DNA from: Pirellula sp.
GTDB taxonomy: Bacteria; Planctomycetota; Planctomycetia; Pirellulales; PNKZ01
Direction: 5' to 3'
Assembly (NCBI GenBank): GCA_013822735.1
Contig: PNKZ01000020.1
Span: 1-64,000, forward strand
Length of the DNA: 64,000 nucleotides
The notes below the pieces were generated by a model. The model did no database searches. It saw only the letters and a program-made list of their open reading frames with translations, and was not told where the DNA came from. Each line of letters opens with the position of its first letter. The first letter of the stretch is position 1. Below are positions 36,993 to 46,500 of this stretch, piece by piece. The position numbers and the translations under genes were made by a program.

Positions 36993-38591
36993 ATGCGAAG
37001 CAGCTTCATCGCCGTTGCAGCATTGTTCGCCGTTTGCTGCTGCGCCCGTGCTGCAATCGCTCAGCAGTTCTTTGAAGCCGGGCCGTCGCAAACATCTGCG
37101 CCGAACGTGTTCGTCCCCTTGCCGCCGGTAACCGAGACGACCGAACTTGTGTCGCCGCCCGCCCCCGAGCTTCAAGCCGTGCTCCCCGTCGAGCCGCCGC
37201 GAGTCTTTGGGATCCAGCCCGTTTCGGCCGTCGAAGCGGTGCCGCAAACGGAAATGCCGTCGGCTCCGCAGATCGATCCCGACGCCTACCCGATCAATCT
37301 TGCGACGGCCGTGCATTTGGCGGGAAGCGAAAGCTTGGGCGTGGCACTCGCGCGGGAACAATGGCGCGAGGCGCAGGCCCGCGTAACTGCCGCAGATGCG
37401 TTGTGGCTCCCCTCGATCCGCGTGGGTCTCAACTACAACAAGCATGAAGGGGTGATTCAAGACGTTAAAGGCACCGCCTTCAACACCAGCCGTGGCGCTT
37501 TTTACAACGGCCTCGGAGCCGGTGCCGTGGGGGCCGGCTCGCCGAGTTATCCGGGCATCGTCGCCAACTTTCATCTCGCCGACGCCCTCGTGCAACCCCT
37601 CGCCGCCCGACAGACCGCCGCCTCGCGCTCTCGGGCGACATCGGCGGCGATGAACGACGCGCTATTAGACGCCGCCTTAGCCTACGTCGAACTCCTGGCC
37701 AGAGCCCAGGAGACGGCCGTCGCCGTGGAAACGCTGACCCACGCGCGGCAGCTCAGTGAGTTGACCGGCTCGTTTGCCCAGAGCGGCGAAGGAACCCTGG
37801 CCGATGCCGATCGGGCGCGTACGGAGCTGGGCCTTCGCGAAATCGAGATGGCCCGCGTTATCGAAGCCTACGACGTAGCACGGGCGCGGTTAGCCCAAGT
37901 GCTGCGTCTCGATCCGACGCTAAAACTCACGCCGACTGATGAACGCCTCGAACCGCTAGAGTTGCTCGATCCATCATTGCCGGTTTCGGAACTGGTGGCG
38001 CGCGGACTCTCGGCGCGTCCCGAACTTTCGGAGCAGCGTCATTTGGTAGCGGCGGCGGTCGAACGTTTGCGGCGCGAGCGGATCGCTCCTTTAGTTCCAA
38101 GCGTGTTGATCGGCACCAGTTACGGCGGTTTTGGCGCCGGCGTCGGTGGTAATATCGACGGCTATAGCGATCGGTTTGACTTCGACGCCATTGCCTATTG
38201 GGAGGTTCGGAACCTTGCGGTCGGCGAACGTGCCGCACGCGGCGTCGCTCAATCGCAGGTCAATCAAGCTCGGGTCCGACAACTGGCGCTGCTTGACCTC
38301 GTGGCTCGCGAAGTCGTGGAAGCGCACGCCCGTATCGAATCGCGACGTAAGCAAATGGAAGCGGCCCGGCGAGCAATCGGCTCCGCCGAAGAATCGTTTC
38401 GCCGCAACGTTGATCGCATCCACGGCGGAGTCGGACTGCCGCTGGAGTCCTTGCAGTCGCTTCAAGCCCTGGCGACTGTGCGCCGCGAGTACGTACGCAC
38501 CGTGGCCGACTTCAACTCCGCGCAGTTTCAGTTGCAACGCGCAATGGGGTATCCCGTCGACGCGTCGTCAGCGTCGACTTCACAGGACTAG
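36993..38591 (+). CDS. TolC-family outer-membrane efflux channel
   Basis: The 532-residue protein has a signal peptide (SSFIAVAALFAVCCCARAAIA), a proline-rich spacer of about 90 residues, then two OEP-type repeats rich in Ala, Glu and Arg coiled helices with ADALWLPSIRVGLNYN and PLVPSVLIGTSYGG as the beta-strand entries. It forms the outer-membrane exit duct of the tripartite pump with the two genes before it. A TTG at 36981 is in frame but ATG at 36993 fits the signal better. The gene is 173 bp after the adaptor, so a weak internal promoter is possible. The proline-rich spacer is longer than in TolC. Confidence 0.85.
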   Translation: MRSSFIAVAALFAVCCCARAAIAQQFFEAGPSQTSAPNVFVPLPPVTETTELVSPPAPELQAVLPVEPPRVFGIQPVSAVEAVPQTEMPSAPQIDPDAYPINLATAVHLAGSESLGVALAREQWREAQARVTAADALWLPSIRVGLNYNKHEGVIQDVKGTAFNTSRGAFYNGLGAGAVGAGSPSYPGIVANFHLADALVQPLAARQTAASRSRATSAAMNDALLDAALAYVELLARAQETAVAVETLTHARQLSELTGSFAQSGEGTLADADRARTELGLREIEMARVIEAYDVARARLAQVLRLDPTLKLTPTDERLEPLELLDPSLPVSELVARGLSARPELSEQRHLVAAAVERLRRERIAPLVPSVLIGTSYGGFGAGVGGNIDGYSDRFDFDAIAYWEVRNLAVGERAARGVAQSQVNQARVRQLALLDLVAREVVEAHARIESRRKQMEAARRAIGSAEESFRRNVDRIHGGVGLPLESLQSLQALATVRREYVRTVADFNSAQFQLQRAMGYPVDASSASTSQD

Positions 38592-38698
38592 GTGTGAAGC
38601 TCTTACCGAAGAAGTCAATCAGTCGATGACCCGTACGGATTTCGGGCATGTATTGGCCAGGATTAACATGGCGAATGTAAGACGAGCACTTTTTAGTT

Positions 38699-38893
38699 CC
38701 GACTACGACAACTGCCAAAATTCGCTTGCATTATCACGAAAAGGCTAGAGAATTACGCCCGCTTCACGAACGTACGCGAAGTTCTTACGAACGCGTGAGA
38801 CTCATTGTTTTGCGGTGTTTGAGAGCTGCGACGGGCAAAGCAAAGGACGATCACTTAATCAGCGGGTTCCCGGTTCGAGTCCGGGAGGGGCAC
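38699..38893 (+). repeat. 195-bp direct repeat, copy 2, ending in a tRNA-Lys 3' fragment
   Basis: This is the partner of the copy at 17379-17574, same orientation, 21.3 kb away. The last part from GAGAGCTGCGACGGGCAAAG on is nearly identical. The hairpins are partly decayed here. It marks the right edge of the segment with the integrase remnant, giant protein and RND operon. Confidence 0.75.
38852..38892 (+). pseudogene. Second 3' fragment of tRNA-Lys, attachment-site core
   Basis: The same 3' half as at 17532, with two differences: CACTTAA instead of CTCTTAA in the anticodon loop, where T33 is lost, and one G fewer in the acceptor strand (AGGGGC). It has no 5' half and cannot be a tRNA. The changes show it is older or freer to drift than copy 1. 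Confidence 0.78.
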
Positions 38894-39058
38894 TTTTGAA
38901 AGCCATTGTTGAATAAGCGCTTGCGAGTTATTCGCGAGTGCTTTTTTATGCGCCGAATCGGTACTTGTGATCGAGCGTCGCCCCATTTCTCCACCATCCG
39001 ACATCGGCCGGCATTCTCCTGCGCTTGCTGCGCCAGGCACTTTGGAACACGTTTGCTT

Positions 39059-39511
39059 ATGACTCCTTACGCCCTAATTGAAGAGCTATCTGAGAAAGAA
39101 GAGTACACGGCCGTCGACTTGCAGCGGGTGGAAGCGATGTTGAAGCGATATCCGAAATCCGCCGAGCTTTGGGACTATTACGGCGATTTGATGCAAATGA
39201 GCTCGGAAGAGTTTCCGATCGAGCGCTCGCAAGAGTGCTACGAGAAGGCGATCAAGTGCTACCCTACGTTCGCCTCGGCGCACGAATCGCTCGGGCACCT
39301 TTACGACGCCTATCTCGACGACTTCCCCAAGGCCGAGGTTTGCTTCTTACGCGCAATCGAGTTCGGTGCCGGCGATTCCGCCCGAGTCGGCCTTGCACGC
39401 GTGTTCGCGCAGACAGATCGCGACGGCGCGGCGCGCAAACAACTCGATCTTTGCGAAGATCAGGCAAACCCGGACGTGCTGGAACTGCGCGCCGAAATCG
39501 ATGAAGAATAG
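39059..39511 (+). CDS. Small TPR-repeat protein
   Basis: The 150-residue protein has three to four tetratricopeptide helix pairs: LWDYYGDLMQMS, ECYEKAIKCYPTFASAHESLGHLYDAY and AEVCFLRAIEFGAGDSARVGLARVF. The W..YG..Y..A pattern and the 34-residue spacing are seen, with an insert after unit 1. TPR proteins bind partner peptides. Longer frames open at 38906 but start in non-coding sequence; the ATG at 39059 is the best start. It lies just right of the second tRNA fragment, and so is probably the first gene of resident chromosome. It converges with the next gene. Confidence 0.72.
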   Translation: MTPYALIEELSEKEEYTAVDLQRVEAMLKRYPKSAELWDYYGDLMQMSSEEFPIERSQECYEKAIKCYPTFASAHESLGHLYDAYLDDFPKAEVCFLRAIEFGAGDSARVGLARVFAQTDRDGAARKQLDLCEDQANPDVLELRAEIDEE

Positions 39512-39640
39512 CGATGGTTGGACATACCCGTTGAGCCCTAGACCCATGAGCCCGGCAACTCGCATCTAACGGTCGGGATCTGCGCGTCAAAGCCAACGCT
39601 CAAACATCGTAGCTTAGGCGATCGTAGCCGCGCCGGTCTC

Positions 39641-40531
39641 TTATGCCGCTGCGAGGTTCTCAATTCGCTCGATCTCTTCAGGGTCTAGTCGAAAGTCGAT
39701 GACCTCGAGGTCGGCCAGCATATGAGCTGAACTGGAGGTGCCGGTGAGCGGCAGCATGCCGACATCGAGAGCGAAGCGAAAGACGATTTGCGCCGTCGAA
39801 CGTCCGTAACGCTTTGCAATGCGTGTCATTTCCGCATGGTCGAGCACACTGCGGTTGGCGGTCAGAAGCGAGAATCCCTGATAGACAATGTCGTTATTTG
39901 TACAGAACTTGCGAACGGCTCGGTCCCATTGCTTTGCGGCGTAGCACCGGTTTTGGACGAAGCGAGGTCGAACTCGAGCTTGCTCGAATAGTCGCTGGAG
40001 CTGTTCGAGACTAACGTTGCTAACGCCAAGCATCCGCGCCCGGCCTGCGTCATGAATACCCTCCATGGCTCGCCAAGCATCCCTGTCGGCGGCAGCGAGG
40101 CCGGACCGATTCGTCGGACCATGCAAGACGTAGGAGTCGATCTTGTCGATCCCCAAATGCTCGAGGGAGCGGGAGAACGACTGTTCGACTTGGAGCGCGA
40201 TCGGCGCTTGAGGATCATAGGGCAGGCGATGGTCTTGGCCGGCGCGGAACGTGAATTTTGTTTGCAGAAACAAGTCGTCGCGGGTTACCAAACCAATCTT
40301 GATCGCCATGGCGACGGCCTGCCCGACGGCGGCTTCATGGTAATGGCGCCGCTGATTGGCGGTGTCGATACCGCGAAAGCCTTGTTCGAGCGCCAGGAGC
40401 GTCAACCGCCGTGTCTCGTCTTCCTTCCAAGCGGTTCCATAAAGAAATTGCGGTAATCGCTCGGCTGTCATCGAGATCGCGCGTTCCGTCATCCGTTTTA
40501 GCCCGCGTAGTAACTTGCCTTCGCAATGCAA
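39641..40531 (-). CDS. Aldo/keto reductase
   Basis: The 296-residue protein carries the AKR (beta/alpha)8 barrel with the catalytic set: Asp in GIDTANQ, Tyr in HYHEAAVG, Lys in LQTKFTF and His in SYVLHGPT. The NADPH side has MLGVSNVSLEQL and GTSSSAHMLADLEVIDF. AKRs reduce aldehydes and ketones with NADPH; the substrate cannot be told. Alternative starts are ATGs at 40492 and 40471, which would drop up to 20 residues before the family-like LPQFLYGTAWK. The gene is only 20 bp after the end of the giant repeat gene on the same strand, so it may be read from the same transcript. Confidence 0.85.
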   Translation of the reverse strand: MHCEGKLLRGLKRMTERAISMTAERLPQFLYGTAWKEDETRRLTLLALEQGFRGIDTANQRRHYHEAAVGQAVAMAIKIGLVTRDDLFLQTKFTFRAGQDHRLPYDPQAPIALQVEQSFSRSLEHLGIDKIDSYVLHGPTNRSGLAAADRDAWRAMEGIHDAGRARMLGVSNVSLEQLQRLFEQARVRPRFVQNRCYAAKQWDRAVRKFCTNNDIVYQGFSLLTANRSVLDHAEMTRIAKRYGRSTAQIVFRFALDVGMLPLTGTSSSAHMLADLEVIDFRLDPEEIERIENLAAA

Positions 40532-40551
40532 AATAGGTCGCGGCGGTGAGT

Positions 40552-43500
40552 CTAGCTTATTGTCGACTCAAGGATCTGTGCCGCACGCGGTTTGCGCAAT
40601 GCTCGCTTGCGGCCACGCCACGCACAAAATCCGGCGACGCCGACCAGCAGCAAGCTGCTCGGCTCGGGGACCGCGGCGTAGTTAATGTAAAGATCGTTGC
40701 CGCTCTGCGAGACCCAGAAGCCGCGGCCCGGTTGAAGTGTAAAGGCATTCTGCGTTCCAAAAACGCCGGCACCCGCCGTCGACGTGTCGAAGGCAAACGT
40801 GGTGGTATCGAAACCGGAGACGCCCGCCGTTCTTGCGAAGAGCCAAGAATAGGTGGCGGTGTTGTCGAAAGCATTGTCGGCGGCCAATGTGGCATGCGCC
40901 GAGTTGTCGAGTTTCCAAGCGTCGATTCGCAGGGTGATGGTTCCCGAGAGCGCGAGAGTCGAGCTACTCATGTCGAGCAAATCCCAATTGGTGCCGGCTT
41001 GCAAGTTGGTTCCGGTCGGGTCTCGAAACTCAAAATAGATCTTGGTGCCGTTTGACCAAGTGTTGCTCGTTCCCACGGACGTGAGCTTTCCCGCTCCTAA
41101 GTCGCCGGGGGCGAGGATGCCGCCGTTGACGGTGACGTTGGCAACTTGCCCCGACCCGGTCAAGGTGCCGGCCGCCGCGACCGTGATCGTCGACGTCACG
41201 GAACCGGTCGCCGTGATGACGAGTTTACCCGCGGTGACCGTGGTTGCAGAGGCGTAGGTGTTGGCGCCGGATAGCGACAAAGTGCCGGTGCCGAGTTTCT
41301 CGAATCCTCCGGCCCCGGATGCGACGCCCGTGATGGAGATCGTTCCGGTCGGTGTGTTGGTGTTGACGACCGTTCCCGGCGTTGCGAACAACACTGGATT
41401 GGCGATTGTGCTAATAAAGGCGTTGGTGCCGCTTTGTTGTGTTTGCCGCAGCGCTCCAAAGTTCGCAGTAGCGCCGGTGCCGCTGAAGGAATAGATCGAG
41501 CCCGGCCTGAGCGACCAAGTTCCGACGGCGTCGTCGTTGATCGTGAACGTTCCTCCGGGCAAGACGGACATGCCTGTTGCATTGGAGAATTGTGCGGAAG
41601 CCATCCGCAACTCACCGCCGGAGATAATGAGTTTCCCGGTAAATGGGTTCGAACTAGTGCCGACGGACCAAACTCCCACCCCGGTCTTCGTTACCGTTCC
41701 CGTTCCGGAGAGGCCGCCGGCAAACGATTGATCTGCCTGGAAATCGAAGATCGCGCCGCCGGAACCGACGGTGATCTGGCGCGCCGAGAGCGTGTTGCTG
41801 ACGGTGCCGAGGGTGGCTCCGGTAAGCAATTGCAGTTTGGCGCCGTTGTCGATGAAAACGTCGTTCGCCCCGGTGCCCAAGCTGGCGCTGTTGGAGACCG
41901 CGAATGTGCCGCCGAAGATCGAGATGAGACCGGCATACGTGTTGCCGGCGTTGGACGGCTTGAGCGTACCCGAGCCGTACTTTGTGATTCCGCCGGTCGA
42001 AGCGCCGCTGATGATCCCCGTGACGTTGACGTCCCCGGAGCCGTCGAACGTAAGCGTACTGCCCGCGCTGATCGACACCGCCGGGAGAGTGAGTACGGTT
42101 GATGCGGGCGATCCGTTGCTGTTGACCACAAAAGTCGACGATCCCGTAGCGGTGACTGCGCCGAAAGTCAGTGCGGAAATGCCCGAAGTTGCGGTGGCGG
42201 ATACTGTCAGCGTTTGTGCGCCAATGGCGAGCGTGCCGAGCGTATGCGCGACGCCGGTGCCGGGCGACGTGCTATCGATAACGATGGCGGCGTTTCCGAC
42301 GACCGTCGTATTGCGGCCGAATACCGTATCGCTTGCGTTGGATAATTGCAGCGTGCCGCCGGCTAGGCGGAGCGTTGCCGATCCGGTGCCCGCTCCCAGG
42401 CCGCCTGCAACGGTAACTTTCAGTACGCCTGCGCCGAGCGTGGTAGTGCCCGTATAGAGATTCGTGCCGTTGAGTACCAGTGTTCCGAGCCCGAGCTTAT
42501 TCAAGCTTACGACGTCGATATTGCTCGTACCGTTGTTGGCGATCACGGAATTGACGGTCAATATGTTGGCGACGTCGAACAAGTTGAAGTCGAGCGAGAC
42601 CGGAGTGGTATTGGCGGTTGCCCCGGTGGTCAACGTTCCTTGGTTGAGCGCGTTGCCGATGGTGAGCGCCCCGGCTCCTACGCTAAGCAGAATGCCGCCC
42701 CCCGTTTCGGAACCGATGTTGAGAGTCCCGGTTCCGAGATCGATCGTGCTTGATCCGTCGGTCGCGGTCATGCTGAGCGTCGTGATTTGCGTGGTCGCGG
42801 CTCCCAGCGTAATCGGACCGGAGCTTCCGCCGTTGACGATGCGAACGTGCGATACTCCCGCCGAGGTGAGGATACTTGGGTTCGACCCGCTGCCGAGGCG
42901 GTCGACGTCGGCATAGCTTCCGTTATAGGGAATCACGGAGCCGCCGGGACTGCCGGACGCATTCATCGCCCAAGTCGTCTTTCCTTGGGCATCGAGAATC
43001 GTAGCCCAGCTTCCGAGAATTCCGTTCGTATTCGAGTTGTTGATCTGAGCAATTCCGGCGGCGGTGAAATGCACCGAGCCGTTGCCGGGCGTAACCGTAT
43101 TCATCAGCAGGATCGAACTGCCGTCGGAACGCGTGATCGTTGCTCTGCCTGTGAGCGTCGTCGACCCCACGACTTCCAAATGTGCGCCCCCCGAAAGCTG
43201 CAGCACTGCGTTGCCTAGCGAAAGCACTCCGGTGTCGAGCAGCTTTGACAGGTCACCACTCGCGACGTAGTCGAGCACGAGCGTGCCTTGTTCGATAGTT
43301 GTTGTGCCGACATAGGTGTTGGTGCCGGCGAAAACGGCCGTTCCGGCGCCTCGCTGCGTGTAGGTTCCGGAACCGCTGATGGAAGGGAGCGTCGTGCTGC
43401 CGGAGCCGCGATTAACGATCAACGAGGCGTTGTTGACGATGTCTGAACTCGAAGCGATGCTCCCCGCAGCCCCGCCGTTGCCGATTTGCAAAACTCCCGA

Positions 43501-46500
43501 TGAGATGGTCGTTGTGCCGGAGTAGGTGCTGTTGCCGTAAAGCACGAGCCTGCCGAGGCCGGCTTTCGTTAAGGCCGTAGCGGTCGTGCCGTTGGCAATC
43601 GCGCCGCCGAGCTGCAGCAGCGGCGGAGCAACCGTGATAGTTCGGCTTAGTCCCGCGGCCGTGCCGAGCGACACTGCTCCCGTGCCCAAGTTGAGCGAGG
43701 ACGTACCGGTAAAGTTCAAGTCGGCGTTGAGCGTGAGCGGGTTGTTCGTGGTGAGGGAAAAGTCGAGCGACAGAGCCGTTGCGCCGACGGAGAGTGTGGG
43801 TGCAGGCGTTCCGGGACTAATCACCAATGTGCCCGTGCCCAAGGACGAGTTTGTTGCGCCGGTTCCGGCGGACGTAAGCGTCAGGTTTCCTTCTACGAGC
43901 TCGACCCCGGAAGCGAACGTGTAGTTGCCCGACAACACGAGCGTTCCTACTCCGCGCTTTTCGATTCCGCCGGCGCCGGAGATCGTCCCGAGGAATGCCA
44001 CGGTTCCAATGTCGACGGACGTATTGAAGCGGGTGCCGGACGTCGTCAAGACCACGTCATTGACGAAAGTGCTGGTATAAGGCGTGACAGTGGCGGCTTG
44101 CAAAGTTTGGTAGACGGCGCCGATATTCCCTTCGCCCTTGCCTGCGAGCGTGAAAACGCCTTGATTGGCCAGCACCCAAGCTCCGTTGGCGTCGTCGTCG
44201 AAATTGAGCGTCGCGCCGTCGGTGACCGTCAGCGACGTTGCATTCGCCAGGGTGTTGCCCGTCATCCGCAACGTACCGTCGTTGATCAAAAGTGCACCCG
44301 AAAACGAGCTGAGGTTGGAGGTCACGCTCCAAACCCCATTGCCAAGCTTCGTGATCGGTCCGGTTCCATGGAGTCCGGCTCCATCCATGGGTTGATCGAC
44401 TTGAAAGTCGAATTGTGCTCCGCCGGAGCCGACGGTGAGTTCGCGAGTGACAGACGTATTGTCCACGGTGCCGATCGTGCTCGCCGTTAGTTGCAGGGTG
44501 GCATTGTTATCGATGAAGATGTCGTTGCTCACGTTGCCGAGATTCGCGGGCAGCGAAACGGAGAGGATGCCGCCGCGAATGGTCGTCGTGCCGATGTACG
44601 TGTTCACGGCATTCAAAATCAAGACGCCGTCACCGGCCTTGGCGAGATTTCCGTTACCGGAGATGACGCCCGTGTGCGTAAGGTTGCCCACGAGATCGAC
44701 GGTGAAAGTCGCGTTGTTTCCGAGAGTGATGGTGGTCGAGGCGGTTCCGACGACGCTCCCGTAGTTGACATTGAGTGCCCCGGACGTGACGTCGAAGTTG
44801 GTGAAACCGACGTACGGCATGGGAGCGTTCAGTGTGAGGGCGCCCGCCCCTGATTTCGTGACGCGCGTCGCATTGAGCAGCATCGAGGAGATGGTCAGCG
44901 CGTCGGTGCCGAGGTCGGTGCGAACGATGAGTTCGGTACCGCCGGAGATTCCGGCCCCGCCGCTGATCAGCGATGCTCCACCGCCCGATTTTAGAATGCC
45001 GCCGAGGTTCACCGTAGCGCCGGGCGCCAAGGTGAAGTCGGACGCAGCGGCGATATTGAGCGAGCCGAAGGTCCCGTCGGCCTGGGCGGTGACGGCGCCG
45101 GTAGTTTGAATATGCACGGCACCGCCGCCCGGCGTGATGCTTGCGATGCTCCCCGTCGTGAAAGCGCCGACATCGTTCGTGTAGTCGATGCCGCGCACAA
45201 AGGTGCCCGCGCCGTCCATCCAAGCGAAGCGACTTCCTTGGAAATAGAGGCCGGCTCCGATGAACCCCGCCCCCTGTCCGGTGATCGTGATCGTGTTGCT
45301 CAACCCGTTGACGCCGCCGTTAATGATGAAATTGCCCGCGGCGCCGGGACTGCGAGTGAGCGATGTAAAACTTAGGGCGGTACTGGCGGCAGTTCCTAGC
45401 GTCGATTGCACCACGCCTTCGCCGAAGGCGAACTGAAGCGCGGAGATGGTATTGCTCTTAGCGCCGGAAGAGCCGGTGCCGTCGTAAATGAACGTGCCGC
45501 CGTTCAAGCCGAAGCTCAGCGGGACCGATGCGCCGAACAGACCGGAATTGGCCGATAGTACGATGGTGCCGCCGCGCGGACTTACGGCCGAGGCCGATAA
45601 GATGCTGCCGGTGATCGTGAGAGTACCCTGAGTTCCGGTGAGCAATCCGGTGAACGTATCGGCACCGGACAAGGTCCAGTTGCCGGAGCCGACCTTGTTC
45701 ACGGAAATCACGGAACCGGCGCCATCGCCAATCTTGCCGGCAAACGTGTTGGCTCCCGTATTCGTCCCTTGAAGCGTGAGCGTCTTATTGCCGATGCCTG
45801 TGACGGACAAATCGGTATTCACGGTGATGGTCGCCGCGCCGACAGAGGAGTTGTCGAGAGCACCGCCGCCCGTCGCACCCCACAAGTCGATTTGGCGAAA
45901 GCTCAAAACAAGGTTGGCTCCGTTTGCCGGAGCCCATTGAAACACGCCCTGCCCCGAGGTCGTAGCGCCGAGTCGAATGGCGCCGTTGGCTGTGGCGGAA
46001 TCGGCGATGCTCGCGACGACGGCCGTGATGACATTAGAAGTATAGCCGACGGCCAAAGGGCCTTGAAAATCGTTCCCGCCGTTCGAGAGCGTGAAGGTAC
46101 GGTTGCCGCTGGTCGATTCGAGGATGAGCCCGCCGGTTCCCGTGATTTTTCCGGCCAATTCGGCGTCGAAGGCGGCCATGGTAAGCTTCGCAATGGCGCC
46201 GTTATTGAGCGAAATGGTTCGCGCACTGCCGACGGTGATTGCAGCCGTAAATTGCAGCGCCGCGCTGCCGTCGAAGGTGATGCCGCCCGTGGTGGCGCCT
46301 AAGTTTCTATTGTCGGCAATCGCCAAGACGGCATTTGTCGAGGCGCCCAACGTCGGACTGGGGCCGCCGTTGATGATCGTGCCGCCGCTGTAGGTGCTCG
46401 TCGTCGATGAAAGAGTGAGCAAGCTCGAACCTGAGACCACTAACGATACGACGCCTGCGCCGTTGTTGTTGACGGGCGCACTGATGGTGATGGCGCCTCG

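Noticed and set aside
38790-38893. Complete tRNA gene at the second repeat
   Set aside because: Same missing 5' half, and T33 is replaced by A.
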